DNA from: Rhododendron vialii
Taxonomy: Eukaryota; Streptophyta; Magnoliopsida; Ericales; Ericaceae
DNA length: 64,000 nt
Assembly: GCF_030253575.1 (NCBI RefSeq)
Contig: NC_080568.1
Location: 25,671,501 to 25,735,500 of the forward strand
Direction of reading: 5' to 3'
Shown in pieces: positions 11,547 to 24,739 of the stretch. A model generated the notes under the pieces. The model saw only the letters and a list, made by a program, of their open reading frames with translations, did no database searches and was not told where the DNA came from. The first letter of the stretch is position 1. Every line of letters starts with the position of its first letter. Made by a program: the position numbers and the translations under genes.

Positions 11547-11806
11547 ATGGCTGCCCAGGGTGAGTCCTTCACCTCTCTCTGTATATATATACATATGCGT
11601 TTGTGTTTAGTAGACTTGGAATATGATGTCTTTTTCTTGTGTAAATAATGTAGGAGGAGAACGGGAGATTCAAAAGAGCTACTGGATCGAACACTCGGCG
11701 GACCTCACCGTCGAGGCCATGATGCTCGACTCCAAAGCCGCTGATCTCGACAAAGAAGAGAGGCCTGAGGTAATCTCTCTCTCTCTACATGTATGTATGT
11801 GTGTGT

Positions 11807-11870
<64 letters not shown>

Positions 11871-14800
11871 GTCATGATTGGTTGGATTGGATCGAGAGGA
11901 GAGGAGATTCGTTGGACGCCGTAAATGTTTTCGTGATAGTATCAAAATGTCATTTTTGTCGGCTCAATGGGTGAGAAAAAGAGTGAATTTACGACATTGC
12001 CCTTATTGTTTGAATTCACAAGATTACAGAGGAGTAATAGACAAGATTAGTCGATTACGAGATTCCTCGCACTGTTTTGATTTATTTGCACGTGTGTAAT
12101 GCTGTTTCTGTTCACTTTTTGTGCAGTCGACGTTCCCTGAAATGTTTTGTGATGTAATTGTGAATATTCTGTGCTTTTTCAGTTATGTTAATCTCATTGT
12201 AATGACGAATGATAGATGTGCACGGATTTGGACATGGTTGTTTTCACAATTATCCGATGCATGTGGGTCCCACACGGTAGATGGGTAATCCACACGCATC
12301 AGACTGTGTGTCCGGATTTGTGCACTTTTTTTTTTTGTGTTTGTAGAATTTTTGAAGAGTAATTTTTAGTGATTCCTTGTTTATGAATTAAGATTCTCTC
12401 AAGTGATGCTCCCTCATGTGATTGATATTAAGTAGGATTACCATCATTCCATTTGACGATATGAACTGTTCATTTTCTAGGCTTTGACGTGTCTAGCATA
12501 GTAGCATCTATGCAACAACAATAGGTTGACTTGATTCTGGTAAAGGATTGGTCGAATCAAATTTTGTCCGTAGAGCAAAGGAAACTGTTTGTTTCCTTTC
12601 TATCTAATATGACTTGTTGGGACTTGGGATAGATGCTGATATCCGATGAACTTAATCTTTTTGACCTAGATAGCAAACACATTGAGATGTACAAAACGAA
12701 CGATTCGGAGATTCATGGAATTAAGCCTTGGTAGATCCCATTCGGCCTCACATGAGGGACCACATGAGAGATCATCACATTAGAGGATCTTGATTCCTTA
12801 TTTACAAGCCGTTGAAATTATTGGCGATTGACGATTTGGGTTATTAACCAGTCTTGTCTATAGAAGAACACAAATGCATGTGGTAACCTCAATTCACAAG
12901 AGAACCAGGTTAAATATACAATCTATCTTACAAAATGCAAGTTTCATATGACGTGTTATGATAGGGAAAGGAACATGTTAGAGTAACATGTCACATGAGC
13001 TTGTAGATAACTCTAGGAAATGTAACCCATGAATAAGTATGTCCTACCTCTTTCTTCCTCCCTTCAAAAAGTTTGAATTGCAAATAAAATATTCTTTACT
13101 GTACTTATTATTGCAAGTATATGACTTGATGTCTAACCATCCTGTGGCACACTCAGGTACTCTCTCTGCTTCCACCGTTTGAAGGAAAATCAGTTCTGGA
13201 ACTAGGAGCTGGTATTGGCCGTTTTACTGGTGAATTGGCTAAGAAGGCCAATCAGGTTTTAGCTTTGGACTTCATTGATAGTGCGATAAAGAAGGTAATC
13301 AGATGCTACCTAGAGAAGGGATCATTGGACCTTCCTTGTAAAACTTGAAATGACATTTTTTACTTATGCAATTATAAATATTTTCGATCAACCTATCCTT
13401 GCAGATAAGTAGAAAGTAATTGTAAATATTTTCAATCAACCTATGCAATTATAAAAATGTAGACATATATAATTGTAGATGCATACAATATTGTACCCCA
13501 TAGATATTGCAAAAGATAAAGTACTAAACCTCAAATTAAATTCTTATAGATACATGCAATCTTAAAAGGACACTTATGAAACTTTTTAAGAAAATCTTGA
13601 ACGGAAAAATGTTAGATTTTCTTTTGAAAATGTTGGGCGGGCGAAATAATATAAATTTAACGTTTTTAAGACAAAAACTACCGTGATTCTAAAAAAAAAT
13701 TGAACTATGGTTAGGGCGGTCGCTCGGTCTCATCCGCCCCTTGGTCCGTCATCGCTTATCCGTTCCACTTTTAATTGTTAATTGGGTACCTTGCAGAATG
13801 AGAAAATCAATGGGCACTATGGAAATGTCAAGTTTATGTGTGCTGATGTGACATCCCCAGATCTACAAATTTCAGCTGAATCAATGGACTTGATATTCTC
13901 AAATTGGCTACTGATGTATCTTTCCGACAAAGAGGTGAACATTTTTCTTCATAACACATTTAGTTAAGTATCTATGGCATTATGTCTGATATTAAAATAG
14001 GTTGAGTAAATATTTGAAATCATGAATGAGTTTGGAACGTCAAGTGCTACAAGTATCTGTCAAATGAGAGATTAACCACTTATCCAACTGCAGTATAACT
14101 TCATTTAGTTCTTCTGGCAAGTGGAAGTCAGCATTGCCCCTTTTATGAGAGTGCTTTTGCCTCTTTCCCTTTTGCTTATTCTCTTTGTTTTTGTGTGGCT
14201 GTTTGTCCAGTATTTTAGTGTATTGTAATACTGTTTTGCGATTATTTAGCTTTAGTTATGAATTTTCTTAGACTGGATTCTGTAAGCAGATAAGTAGTCC
14301 ATAAACGGAACACGTCATGGCACGGAGGATACTGCACGGATAGTTTAGCTTTAGTTCTGAATTTTCTTAGACTGGATTCTGTAAGCAGATAATTAGTCCA
14401 GACATGGAACACATCATGGCACAGAGGATACTGCATGGATAGTTTCTAAAAAATATATGTATGTTTCTTATACACTGGGGGGGGGGGGGGGGGGTGTGTG
14501 TGTTTGGGTTGGGGCGGCGACAAAGATAATGGAAATAACAAAAGAAAGAGCTCAACTTATAAAAATATCACAATTCCTTCACTCAGTCATGACATTACAT
14601 CATTCAAGTTTGTCACGGTATTATATTCAAAAGTTTTTCATCAAAAAGTGTTTTATCGTCACTTGTGTCATTTTATTCTACTATGTATCTATAAGACAAA
14701 AATAATACTTCCCAATCTTTAGCTAAACGCCTACTATTTTGTTTGACACCCTGATGTGTCTATCAATTGTCCATAGAGTATCCCAAGAGTGTGCTAGCGT

Positions 14801-17663
14801 GTTCTGGAGTTTCCGAATGAGAATTTAAAAAGTCTTGCACTTCTGATTTAAGTGTAGGCCACATGTATGGATTACGATTGTTGTCCATCACCCATGCCCA
14901 AACCAAAGATACTGGCTTTAGCCCCATACCCACTGGGGAGCAGAACTCCAATTCCTGGTCCACAATACCTGTTTCATTATTTTGATTTTTTTCCCATAGA
15001 CCAAAAGTTCTGATTCACATATTCACTAATTTGCTGAAGTTGAATGGACATGATGCAAATACCAGAGGAATGTAAACATGTTCTACTTAATGGATTATGG
15101 ATACAATTTGTTTGCTCGTCTTTTACACTTCTGCGTGCCTTGGCATTGCATGTTAATTTACTTTTCATTTACCTGATGATATTATCCTTTCTAACTTATT
15201 GTAGGTTGAATGTCTTGTTGAAAGGATGGTAAAGTGGCTGAAGGTTGGTGGGTTTATTTTCTTCAGAGAATCATGTTTCCATCAATCTGGAGATTGTAAG
15301 CGAAAGAACAACCCAACCCATTATCGGGAGCCCAGATATTATACTAAGGTTCATCCTTTATTAGAACCTCCTGTTGTTGATATATGACTTTTGGCCATCA
15401 AAGTGGATTTGTTTCTCTTTTGGCATGCTTTACTTGATTAGAATAAATGCATGTCAACAAAATGGGCAGGGGAAATAAGTTCCTGTAAAACAGAAACTGT
15501 TTTTCATACTTCCGCACTGTTTAGATGGCCATTATCACTCATTGTTTTTAACTCGTTAAACTCAATGGAGGTAATTTTGCTATGGCTTTATGCATGAACT
15601 AACATGGTCGCATTCATGAATTTTGTCATGGCCTTCTATAACATGATAGAAATGTTATAATATAAGAGATAACTTTCGACTTCCTTATCCTTGCTATCTA
15701 GATGTATTGCTTTTTACCTATAGTAGTTGCCCCATTGTCGTTGTGTTCCTTTTGCATGTTAGTTTTCAAGGAATGTTTTCTGATTCACATTGGATTTCAG
15801 GTCTTCAAGGAATGTCATCTCTGTGATGGTTCTGGGAATTCATTTGAACTCTCCCTTGTTGGCTGCAAATGCATTGGGGCTTACGTGAGGAACAAGAAAA
15901 ACCAAAATCAGGTAACACATTTAGCTGCACATGTTCATGCTGTAGGAGGAGCTTTCCTGCTTTCCCTAAAGTGGGGCTTTTATTTTCCCTTCATTTGAAA
16001 TCTTGGTGTAAGATGCAATAATGATGGGTGTGATGCAGATTTGCTGGATATGGCAGAAAGTCAGTACCGAGGATGATAGGGGGTTCCAGAAATTCTTGGA
16101 TAATGTCCAGTATAAGCTCAATGGCATATTACGATATGAACGCGTCTTTGGGCAGGGTTTTGTTAGCACAGGAGGGATGGGTATGTCATATGCGAAGTGC
16201 TTCTCTCTGAATTGCATATTGTGATTATCATCCAAAAAGGAATATCCATCTTGAACATAGAAAGTCCCTCCTTTAAAAATCTTGAGCTGCTTGTTGTGCA
16301 AGAACCTCGGTTGGATTATAAATTTACGTCTAATTCCATGGTAATTTCACGCTGAATAAAAAGCAGGAAGTTGGGCTTGTTTTTTTCCCAATTTGGATTA
16401 GTTTGATGGTCCTCCCCTGCTTTTAGTGTTTTGCATAATCTTTAATGAGTTGATAGTACATGTATGGTGCTTCAGATTCCAGTAAATTCGTTGTCAACAA
16501 TCGAAGATTGTCTTTAGTATGTTACAGTCTTCCTTCCTAATTTTCTATAGCTGTGTTGTTGTTGAGATGATAAACCGAAAAGAAACGTGAAAAAGAAAAG
16601 AGTCCAGTGGTAGTCCTGTTGCTTGTGACTTTAGATTCCTGTGAATTTGCAGTAAAAGTGTTTTTGGCCAAGATCGCTCGCAGTAAACTACAATTTTGCT
16701 TGTTTGAAAATCGGAAACTCTACCAATTTCTTGAATAGTTTTATTTGCTCAAAGTGAATTTTCTTTTGAGCAGGGACAACAAAAGAATTTGTTGCAAAGT
16801 TGGATCTTAAGCCTGGCCAGAAAGTCCTGGATGTGGGCTGTGGCATTGGTGGAGGTGACTTTTACATGGCTGAGAGCTTTGACGTGCATGTTGTCGGCAT
16901 TGACCTGTCTATAAATATGGTTTCTTTTGCTTTGGAACGGGCAATTGGGCTCAACTGTTCAGTTGAATTTGAGGTTGCTGATTGCACCAAGAAATCATAT
17001 CCTGACAACTCATTTGATGTGATCTACAGTCGTGACACAATTCTCCACATTCAAGTAATATGCTGCCTCCTTTCTTTCTCTGGGCTTTGAACTGTAAATG
17101 TTCACTTTCCAGTTGCCTGTTGAACTTTTGGGTTTTGGCTTTGTACTTCTAGTTCCATATCGTGCCGAAATAGAGAAACTGCTTGAGAACTGCTCCCTCG
17201 GCCAATCTTTTTTGATATTTGACTATCATGTGTTCTTTTCCATCTTTTAGCCCTTCAATCAATGTGGAAACAAATATTTTTGCATCTCATTGACTAAAAT
17301 TTTTAGTTTTTTTTTTGAACTGGGACTAAAATTTTTAGTTTTTTTTAAAATTTTTTTTGATTGGATTTCATGAGAGACCTAACTCTTATTAGTTCAGATT
17401 GAAGTTTAGTGTCTGTCTTTTGTTTTTTTTTCACTTATCTAGCTGCTAGTTTATTCATTCCAAAATCTCGATATCTGCATGCTCTATTTTCAGGATAAAC
17501 CTGCATTGTTCAAATCATTTTACAAGTGCTTAAAGCCAGGTGGAAAAGTTCTTATCAGTGATTACTGCAAGAGTGCTGAACCTCCATCGCTAGAATTTGC
17601 GGCCTACATCAAGCAAAGAGGATATGATCTGCACAGTGTCGAAGCATATGGCCAGGTATATTG

Positions 17664-17697
<34 letters not shown>

Positions 17698-18174
17698 CGT
17701 TCTCACACAACGAGCTCCCTGCTCGTTTTGGTTTATGTATAGATGCTTAGAGATGCTGGTTTTGATGAGGTCGTTGCAGAGGACCGAACAGATCAGGTTA
17801 TTATCCATTTTATGTTTTCCTTGTATCTCAGTTATTTTTGTGAAACAAATATAACTAAAGGGCTTCTCAAGCTTAAATAAAGTTTTCCTTTGTGCTCCAG
17901 TTCATGAAGGTTCTTCAGATGGAGCTAAACGCAGTTGAGAAGGATAAGAAAGAATTCATCGAAGACTTCTCTGAAGTGCGTAATCATCTTTTACGCAATC
18001 TGTTTATTTGATTGGTTGATCTCACCCTTGGTACTAACTCTATTTTCTGTTTGTTTCTTGTCGAATGATCTCCAGGAGGATTATAACGAAATAGTTGGCG
18101 GGTGGAATGCAAAGTTGATCCGTAGTTCATCCGGTGAGCAGAGGTGGGGGCTTTTTATTGCAAAGAAAAATTGA
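11547..18174 (+). CDS. PEAMT (NMT1/XPL1-like): Phosphoethanolamine N-methyltransferase
   Basis: The enzyme methylates phosphoethanolamine three times with S-adenosylmethionine to give phosphocholine, the committed route to choline, phosphatidylcholine and glycine betaine in plants. It is cytosolic. Twelve coding exons fit in frame: 11547-11559, 11654-11769, 13157-13294, 13797-13934, 15205-15348, 15801-15911, 16039-16180, 16774-17054, 17494-17655, 17743-17796, 17901-17975 and 18076-18174. They total 490 aa, the normal family length. The start codon follows CAACA and opens [20 protein letters not shown]. There are two methyltransferase domains. The first has SAM motif [12 protein letters not shown] at residues 56-66. 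The second has [16 protein letters not shown] from residue 284. The C-terminus is WGLFIAKKN. All borders are GT-AG. A conserved uORF precedes it and AATAAA lies at 18247-18252. Introns carry simple repeats and one 99-bp tandem duplication. The gene looks intact. Confidence 0.96.
11811..11865. repeat. (TA)n microsatellite in PEAMT intron 2
   Basis: About 27 TA units follow a short GT-rich stretch, 40 bp after the exon 2 donor site. It is likely to be highly variable in length. The tyrosine/isoleucine ORFs across it are artefacts. Confidence 0.95.
14245..14442. repeat. 99-bp tandem duplication in PEAMT intron 4
   Basis: Copies at about 14245-14343 and 14344-14442 share TAGACTGGATTCTGTAAGCA, CATGGCAC and AGGATACTGCA. 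They differ at roughly ten positions. Confidence 0.85.
14477..14494. repeat. G18 homopolymer followed by (TG)n
   Basis: Eighteen consecutive G are followed by TGTGTGTGTG in PEAMT intron 4. Runs this long are rare and error-prone in sequencing, so the exact length is uncertain. Confidence 0.9.
17666..17694. repeat. (CT)n microsatellite at the start of PEAMT intron 9
   Basis: About 14 CT units begin roughly 10 bp after the exon 9 donor site. Confidence 0.95.
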
Positions 18175-18246
18175 TGCCCGCCTATGTTTGGTGTTCTGTT
18201 CTGTTTGTTGCTTCTATGTGTGTTTGGTTGTGGAACTTGCCATCCG

Positions 18247-18252
18247 AATAAA
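18247..18252 (+). terminator. Polyadenylation signal of PEAMT
   Basis: Canonical AATAAA lies 73 bp after the PEAMT stop codon, with T/G-rich sequence downstream. A second AATAAA lies near 18419. Confidence 0.5.
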
Positions 18253-19785
18253 ATTGGGACTATTGGAGTCCCGTAGTTTATGGAGTCTCAACAGTAGTAT
18301 CTATGTAGCCTCGGTTGTTGAGGACGTATTTTATGATGTCTTGGTTGAATCCCGGTTTGGATAGACCCCATGTTGTTGGTTATGTTACTGTAGAATGCGA
18401 AGTTTTAGTTGAATCTGAAATAAACTTGTGGTAGTGCAATTAAAGCCTCATTTCGATACAGTGATTATTTTGCTCGGAATTTGATTTAAGTATTCTAGGA
18501 AGGGCTGTCCTTTGTTTGAAATTACTCCAGCTGGTATAATGGGGCACACTGGTGATCTCCATTAAACTAAATCGCATGACCTTATTTTTAGCGCAGAGTC
18601 CCGATATCTGCAGTTATGATCTCACTGGCAATGTGCAATTTTGGCTGAAAATTTTGGATAAATATCCGATATACAAGGTCATCTTGCACCGTGCTCGTTG
18701 GGTGGGGATTTTTTCACCCACCCGACGAAGGTGTGTATGGAGCTGGTCGGATGGCTCTATTTAAGTAGCAATCGCTAAATCTCGGCTCGCCTTCTAGCAC
18801 TTGTTAGCAGGGCAATACAACGATTGCTGAACATTCTTGTTACCATGCATCTGGTATGCTCTGCTAATAGCACCATGCTACTCAATACGACCTCGTTTTT
18901 TTATTGTGAACAATCGGGTAACGTAGGAACAAGATTTAAGTCTATCGGTTTGTTAGAATGCCTTAGCGGAGTATATTATTGCCACCTTTCACTTGTCACC
19001 TATCATAATGATAAACGGCTCATCTTGTAGTGACCTCCAATCTTGAATTCTCCATCCCTTTCTTGTGCGAATTTGGCACCGAATTTGGCTTGGGCAAACC
19101 TTTAGGCAAATCAGCATCAACTCTCGTCATTTCATTCCTTTTTTGATCCAATGATAAGGAATGAAAAGTGAAGCAGAAATAACACTGAACCCAAAAGTAG
19201 AATAGCAAAATAATGGCAGAATGACTCTGTAGCAAGCCATAATAGCAAAAACCAATGAAAATGCTGTGATCATAATAAAATCCAGCAATGGTCTCGTTTG
19301 CCACTTTCACTGCATGACCTATCTTCGGAAATAGGAACTTGCCTAGCATGTTTCTTTTTTTTATAACTCGTGTGCCGGTCAGCTTACGCGCACCTGATCT
19401 TGGAGTTCCAATCCCACTGCCCACTTGTAGGAGCAAACCTCTGTATCGACTGCCCCAAAATGAGTTGAGAACACCTGAGAGGTTTCCTATTATGCTTCTT
19501 GGTTAAATTTCAAACTGAATATATCATGGTTGATTGATCAACAAGAGTCCATATGAGATAGCAATACCATGTAGCCCACAACAAGAATGCTCAGCAAACA
19601 TAACTAAACACTTGCAAAACCAAAAGTGATAGCCATAGATCAAGTACAGTAATACAGGTGATTCATTTCCACATACTCCAAGTATTTTCCCAACGTATAA
19701 AACACATAAAAGCGATTTAAGAACGAGTAATCTAGCGATTTAATGCTGCACGAATGGTACGAAGCAGCAAATCGGCCGATCACCT
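18253..19785. other. Intergenic region between convergent PEAMT and beta-tubulin
   Basis: The two genes point toward each other, so this stretch holds both 3' ends. A minus-strand ORF of 138 codons at 19436-19020 is the longest open frame. It starts MLLQVGSGIGTPRSGARK and has a hydrophobic middle section. It matches no family I know and has no gene structure around it, so I do not annotate it as a gene. Confidence 0.5.
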
Positions 19786-22700
19786 TCAGTTCTCAGCACT
19801 AGCATCATCATCATAGTCCTCACCCTCTCCTTCAGCTGTGGCGTCCTGATACTGCTGGTACTCGGCAACAAGATCATTCATATTGCTCTCTGCCTCGGTA
19901 AATTCCATCTCATCCATTCCTTCCCCGGTGTACCAATGCAAGAATGCCTTCCTCCTAAACATAGCATTGAACTGCTCACCAACCCTCCTAAACATATCCT
20001 GGATAGCAGTCGAGTTCCCTATAAAAGTCGAAGCCATGGCAAGCCCTCTTGGAGGAATGTCACAAACGCTGGATTTGACGTTGTTTGGAATCCACTCGAC
20101 GAAATAGGAGGAGTTTTTGTTCTGCACATTTATCATCTGGTCGTCAACTTCTTTCGTGCTTACTTTGCCCCTAAACATGGCTGATGCAGTTAGGTACCGG
20201 CCATTCCGCGGATCCGCTGCGCACATCATGTTTTTGGAGTCCCACATTTGTTGGCATAGTTCTGGGACGCTTAAGTTTCGATATTGCTGGGATCCACGAG
20301 ACGTCAGTGGGGCGAATCCCACCATGAAGAAGTGGAGCCGCGGGAATGGGATCAAATTCACTGCCAGTTTTCGGAGGTCTGAGTTCAGCTGACCAGGGAA
20401 TCGCAAGCAGCAAGTCACTCCACTCATTGTTGCTGAGATCAGGTGGTTCAAGTCCCCAACTGCATCGACACAAGAATAGAGAAGTTTAAGATGTTTTCAG
20501 GTATGATCAAATTAGGCCACTGTTCTCTTTTATGAAGGAAACTATTGTGGATAAGGCTTTGTTTGGATTATGGGTCTCTGGAGGAACTCGTGAAGGGAAA
20601 ATAAAAGAAGAAAATGATGCTGAGAAGTAAAAGTCAATTGCATTTGTTCTCCGTCATTTTCCTTTCCCTTGGTATATCCTCCACAAATCAATGATCCAGC
20701 TTAAATGACTGAGATTGCTTCTCTCTTTGGTCGACATCAATAGCCAATTTTTAAAACTGCATCTACACAAGCAAAAATTACAAAAGATATAAGACGATTT
20801 CTTCTGATGTGTTTGGTTTGCTGATTAAGAAAGGAAGGGAAAGGAAACAGATAGAGAAACCAAGGAAGGGAAAAGAAACAGATAGTCCATCAAGTAACAA
20901 AACCTTCAAGTTCCTTCAAGCATGAAGGAAGCTTGGCAAGATGATGAAATCAGGCAACTTTTCTCTTATTTTCAATGAACGAAGCTATCGTGGACAAGTG
21001 AAGCTAGGACTCTCTCTCTTTGTTTGAATTTATGTCTGTCCCAGTGTGAGGGTGGTTATTATACTTACAGTTTGGGGTGGCGAGTTTGAGGGTCCTGAAG
21101 CAGATATCATAGAGGGCTTCATTGTCAAGAACCATACACTCATCGGCATTCTCAACCAGCTGATGAACAGAAAGTGTAGCATTGTAAGGCTCCACAACAG
21201 TCTCTGAAACCTTTGGAGAGGGGAACACAGAGAAGGTAAGCATCATTCGATCCGGGTATTCCTCCCTTATCTTTGAAATCAGCAAGGTTCCCATCCCAGA
21301 CCCGGTTCCGCCTCCAAGAGAATGGCAAACTTGAAACCCTGCAACATCACATATCAACAGGTGGGAAACAAATGAAAGGAAAATTGACTTCTAATGAGAA
21401 TGAAAGCTGTTTTCATAACCAATTTTGCAGAAAAGGTTTCAGAAACTGTTTTTCAGTATGCAAACACACATTGCTTTCATATCTTATATTCATCTTTTGG
21501 CGGATACGGTTTTGTGAGAATATGAAGCAAATTTTCAGGAACATCGACAAAACGAGATACTTTCCAAAAATAAATCTAAGCAAAGAGCAATTTTCAAACA
21601 TCGCGAACCAAACAAATCTACAAAAGGATTCTGTAAAACTGATCCTGAAAGCTGCAACCAAACAGACTGATTTGGAGTAGTTTTCTGCTGGTTTGTTATC
21701 TCCATAGAGATAATTCTAAAACCAAACACACCTACAAACTCTTACGCACACTCACTCGCATAACAGGTGCCCCACACACTCCACCGTGGGTACGGTGCCA
21801 GCATAATTGATCTACGTAAACAAGAAAAGCTAGCTTCTACCTAGGTTTCCGCGTTCCTCCGCAGTTTCCTCACTGCCTGTACTTTCGTATGCAGTGAGGT
21901 GTGGTTGATGATTTGCCAGAAACAATGCATAGGAATTAAACACGCTAGGAAATGCTGAAACAATCAACCGGCAGTGATCATTACTCGGCAATGTAAGAGA
22001 TACACTATGTATTACAGTCTTCTCTGTATCGTTCCAATTTTATCGATGGGACCACTATGAATTACAGTCTTGGAATCCAGTGCACGAGGGCTCTACCTCT
22101 CACAGCAAGCATCTTCACCCGCCTTTTGCTGAAAGATTCGTTCTCGTGGCTCGTACTCGTGCCACAATGGTGGCCGGCAAATATTACAAGTGCACTCAAA
22201 GTAATCAATCCCGTACCGACAAGCGTGCCGTTTTATCTACTGGGACCATACTTACCAGTACCGGTGCATACAAAAAACCGAAAAACTTAAAGCAGAGGTA
22301 TAAATAAAATTCTAACACTTTGATTTACCTTAAAATTAGTCCTAATAACAAATTAAGATGATTAACATATTATAAACTCCAAGTTTTGTTAAATTATCTA
22401 AAATTCAAGCATTTTTTTAAGCAAAAGAGAAAAATACACAAATTTTTTTCGTGCCGGCCGAGAGAGTCATTGATGGATCATCTTCATACAGTACTTTAAG
22501 ACTAAAAATTGGGTATGAATCAGCGAATCACTGCATATTTTAGTGCTTACTAAAGAAATTTTATTAATCTCTGAAATGGATACAATTGTAATAACGAAAC
22601 TTGGAGAAAAGTGTGGAGAAAGAATTTACAGTGCCTAACTCTTAATTTTGTTATTTTACTTCCTGTTTACTCTTTAATTAAGAGAATCTTTCTAAATTTT

Positions 22701-23788
22701 TCTTTCCTTCTCTTTTTTCCTCAAGTTCCAGACGAATCCTTCAGTTTGTGGCTGGCCCATCTCGAGTCCAAAAAGTTTCAAAAGTTCCTTTTATTGGCCA
22801 TCGAGTTTCTCGCAAATAGTACGATGGGCCATCGATATCGACACTTGTCTTTGAATCTTGTCTCAATATTCATACTAGCATTCAAAAGTTCAAATACTAT
22901 CGTGTTTAGTCCACGACGCTTCCGATACCCAACTATTGTGAGTTAGTAAATTTTTTTGCATACACGACAAACTCAACCATTGGACAAAACCGACACATCC
23001 AATTATTATTAGAGAATGACTTCGGTGTCTCCGGTTATTTTGAGGACACCATAACTTTTGACATAACAAAAATATTATGAGCATAACCAAAATTCATTAG
23101 AAATATAACAAAACCATAAGAAGGCATAACTGTTTGTTATGTCTTGGTTGAGTTTAGTTATGCATTGATTGATTTTTTAGATATTCATTGGTTATATCTT
23201 GTTTGGGTGGTTTTGTTATGTTTATAATAGGTTTTAGTTATGAAATTATGTCAAAAATTACGGTATCTCAAAATGACCGAAGATACCATAACATCATCCA
23301 ATATATATATATATATTTTTTAACACAAACTCGACGAGCCGAACAAAATAGACAGCAGGGCTGCAGGGCCCCGGTCACAATTTAATTTACATACCTTGCA
23401 AGCAGTCACAGCTCTCAGCTTCCCTCCTAACGACATCAAGCACCGAATCAATAAGCTCAGCACCTTCGGTATAGTGACCCTTGGCCCAGTTATTCCCTGC
23501 CCCGGACTGCCCAAACACGAAGTTATCGGGCCTGAATATCTGCCCATACGGGCTGGCCCTGACGCTGTCCATGGTCCCGGGCTCGAGGTCCATCAACACG
23601 GCCCGCGGCACGAAACGCCCGCTACCGGCCTCGTTGTAGTACACGTTGATCCGCTCCAGCTGGAGATCCGAATCCCCGGTGTACCGCCCGGTCGGGTCGA
23701 TCCCGTGCTCTTCGCAAACGACTTCCCAGAATTTTGATCCGATTTGGTTCCCGCACTGCCCTCCTTGGATGTGGAGAATTTCGCGCAT
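19786..23788 (-). CDS. TUB: Beta-tubulin
   Basis: Beta-tubulin pairs with alpha-tubulin to build microtubules. Three coding exons join in frame: 23788-23395, 21338-21069 and 20459-19786. They give 445 aa, the usual length. The introns interrupt codons G132 and F222, positions used by plant beta-tubulin genes. The N-terminus [17 protein letters not shown] contains the MREI tetrapeptide that mediates tubulin mRNA autoregulation. The GTP-binding loop GGGTGSG is at residues 140-146. The acidic tail ends [14 protein letters not shown]. Residue 362 is Ala in [10 protein letters not shown], where most beta-tubulins have Lys, and PRNGRYL carries Asn where His is usual. These mark it as a divergent isotype rather than a broken one. 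Intron 1 is 2.06 kb and carries a MITE. A TATA motif lies 108 bp upstream of the ATG. The isotype number cannot be set without a tree. Confidence 0.96.
23024..23287. mobile_element. Foldback MITE in beta-tubulin intron 1
   Basis: The left end reads GGTGTCTCCGGTTATTTTGA..CATAACTTTTGACATAA. The right end inverted reads GGTATCTTCGGTCATTTTGA..CGTAATTTTTGACATAA. The flanks ATGACTTC and ATAACATC agree at 6 of 8 positions, compatible with an eroded 8-bp target duplication. The interior repeats CATAAC on the left half and GTTATG on the right half about ten times. Confidence 0.65.
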
Positions 23789-23895
23789 CTTGGGTCAGGG
23801 AGGGGGTATGTCTCGGGGGCAAAGTTGGAAAGATATATTGCTCTCGAGTCTCTACTGCTTGAGTTGGGAAATTCGGAGGAAGATATTTGACAGTG

Positions 23896-23902
23896 TTATA
23901 TA
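23896..23902 (-). promoter_or_regulatory. TATA box of beta-tubulin
   Basis: On the minus strand TATATAA lies 108 bp upstream of the start codon. That would allow a 5' leader of about 75-80 nt. Confidence 0.5.
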
Positions 23903-24729
23903 CTCCTGCTAGACAGTTGCCTGCAAACGAGTCATACTATTTTTTAAATTTGAACAGCTGATTCATTTTCTTCTTATTATTCTTTACGAACAGAAGCAAA
24001 TGATTCGTTTCAATGTCTCGGCGGCATCGCCTCGTAGAATATTCCGTGCTTCACCACCGCTACATATATCTACATAGCGCACGAGTCATGCATAAAACGA
24101 TACGCACAAGCTCTAAGCGTTGAAAGGGTCTGAAGGATATCATGTAACGGTGCACCGTGCATTAAGCAGTAGTTACCTGTGCAGAGTGATTTGATGGAGG
24201 TAGTACTATTGCGTAGTTGGGCTTGGTGTCGGATTTAGACGGAGGGCGAGGATTGGGTTCGGTTTCAAGATCGAACGGCTGCGGTGTGACCGTCCGGTGA
24301 GAGAGAGATGCGTATGGTTTGCCGTCTGTTGCTATCTCGATCGCCCCTCGCCGGCAGTTGACTTTAAAATATCTCTAAAACAGTTTTTATTCTCGGAGTT
24401 AACTACTGAATCTTATTTCATAGTGTAAGAAGATATTTATTTTAGTGCACTCCAATAGAGGGGTGACAACGTCTGTAACTATCTTCTCTTATTTAAAATT
24501 TTACTTTCATTTTTTTTTCCTATGATAGTAAATTTGTTTTCCAATGTAAAAGTATGATTTTTATATATATATTTTTATATTGTAGAGGGGCGACAACGCT
24601 TACTAGCCTCTTCGGACTCCATCATTGGCTTGAGGATATGTGCGGGGATGCTCTTAAAAGTTTAAAAACAACTTGCATGCAGTTTTCCTCTTCCCCTCTG
24701 GAATGAAAACTTCTGCCATGCTCCCAAGT
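23903..24729. other. Upstream region of beta-tubulin, no gene seen
   Basis: There are no open frames of note. A GC-richer section at 24180-24370 and an AT-rich section at 24400-24600 are visible, with no motif I can assign. It presumably contains the beta-tubulin promoter. Confidence 0.4.
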
Positions 24730-24739
24730 GGTAGAATAG

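Noticed and set aside
11623-11974. ORFs rich in Tyr/Ile or His/Thr across PEAMT exon 2 and intron 2
   Set aside because: They are readings through a TA microsatellite and the opposite strand of PEAMT exon 2.
19020-19436. 138-codon minus-strand ORF between PEAMT and beta-tubulin
   Set aside because: No recognisable family, promoter or splice pattern. It is long for this AT-rich DNA, so transcript evidence could revive it.
23396-23912. Open frames opposite beta-tubulin exon 1
   Set aside because: They are shadows of a highly conserved coding exon, with no domain of their own.
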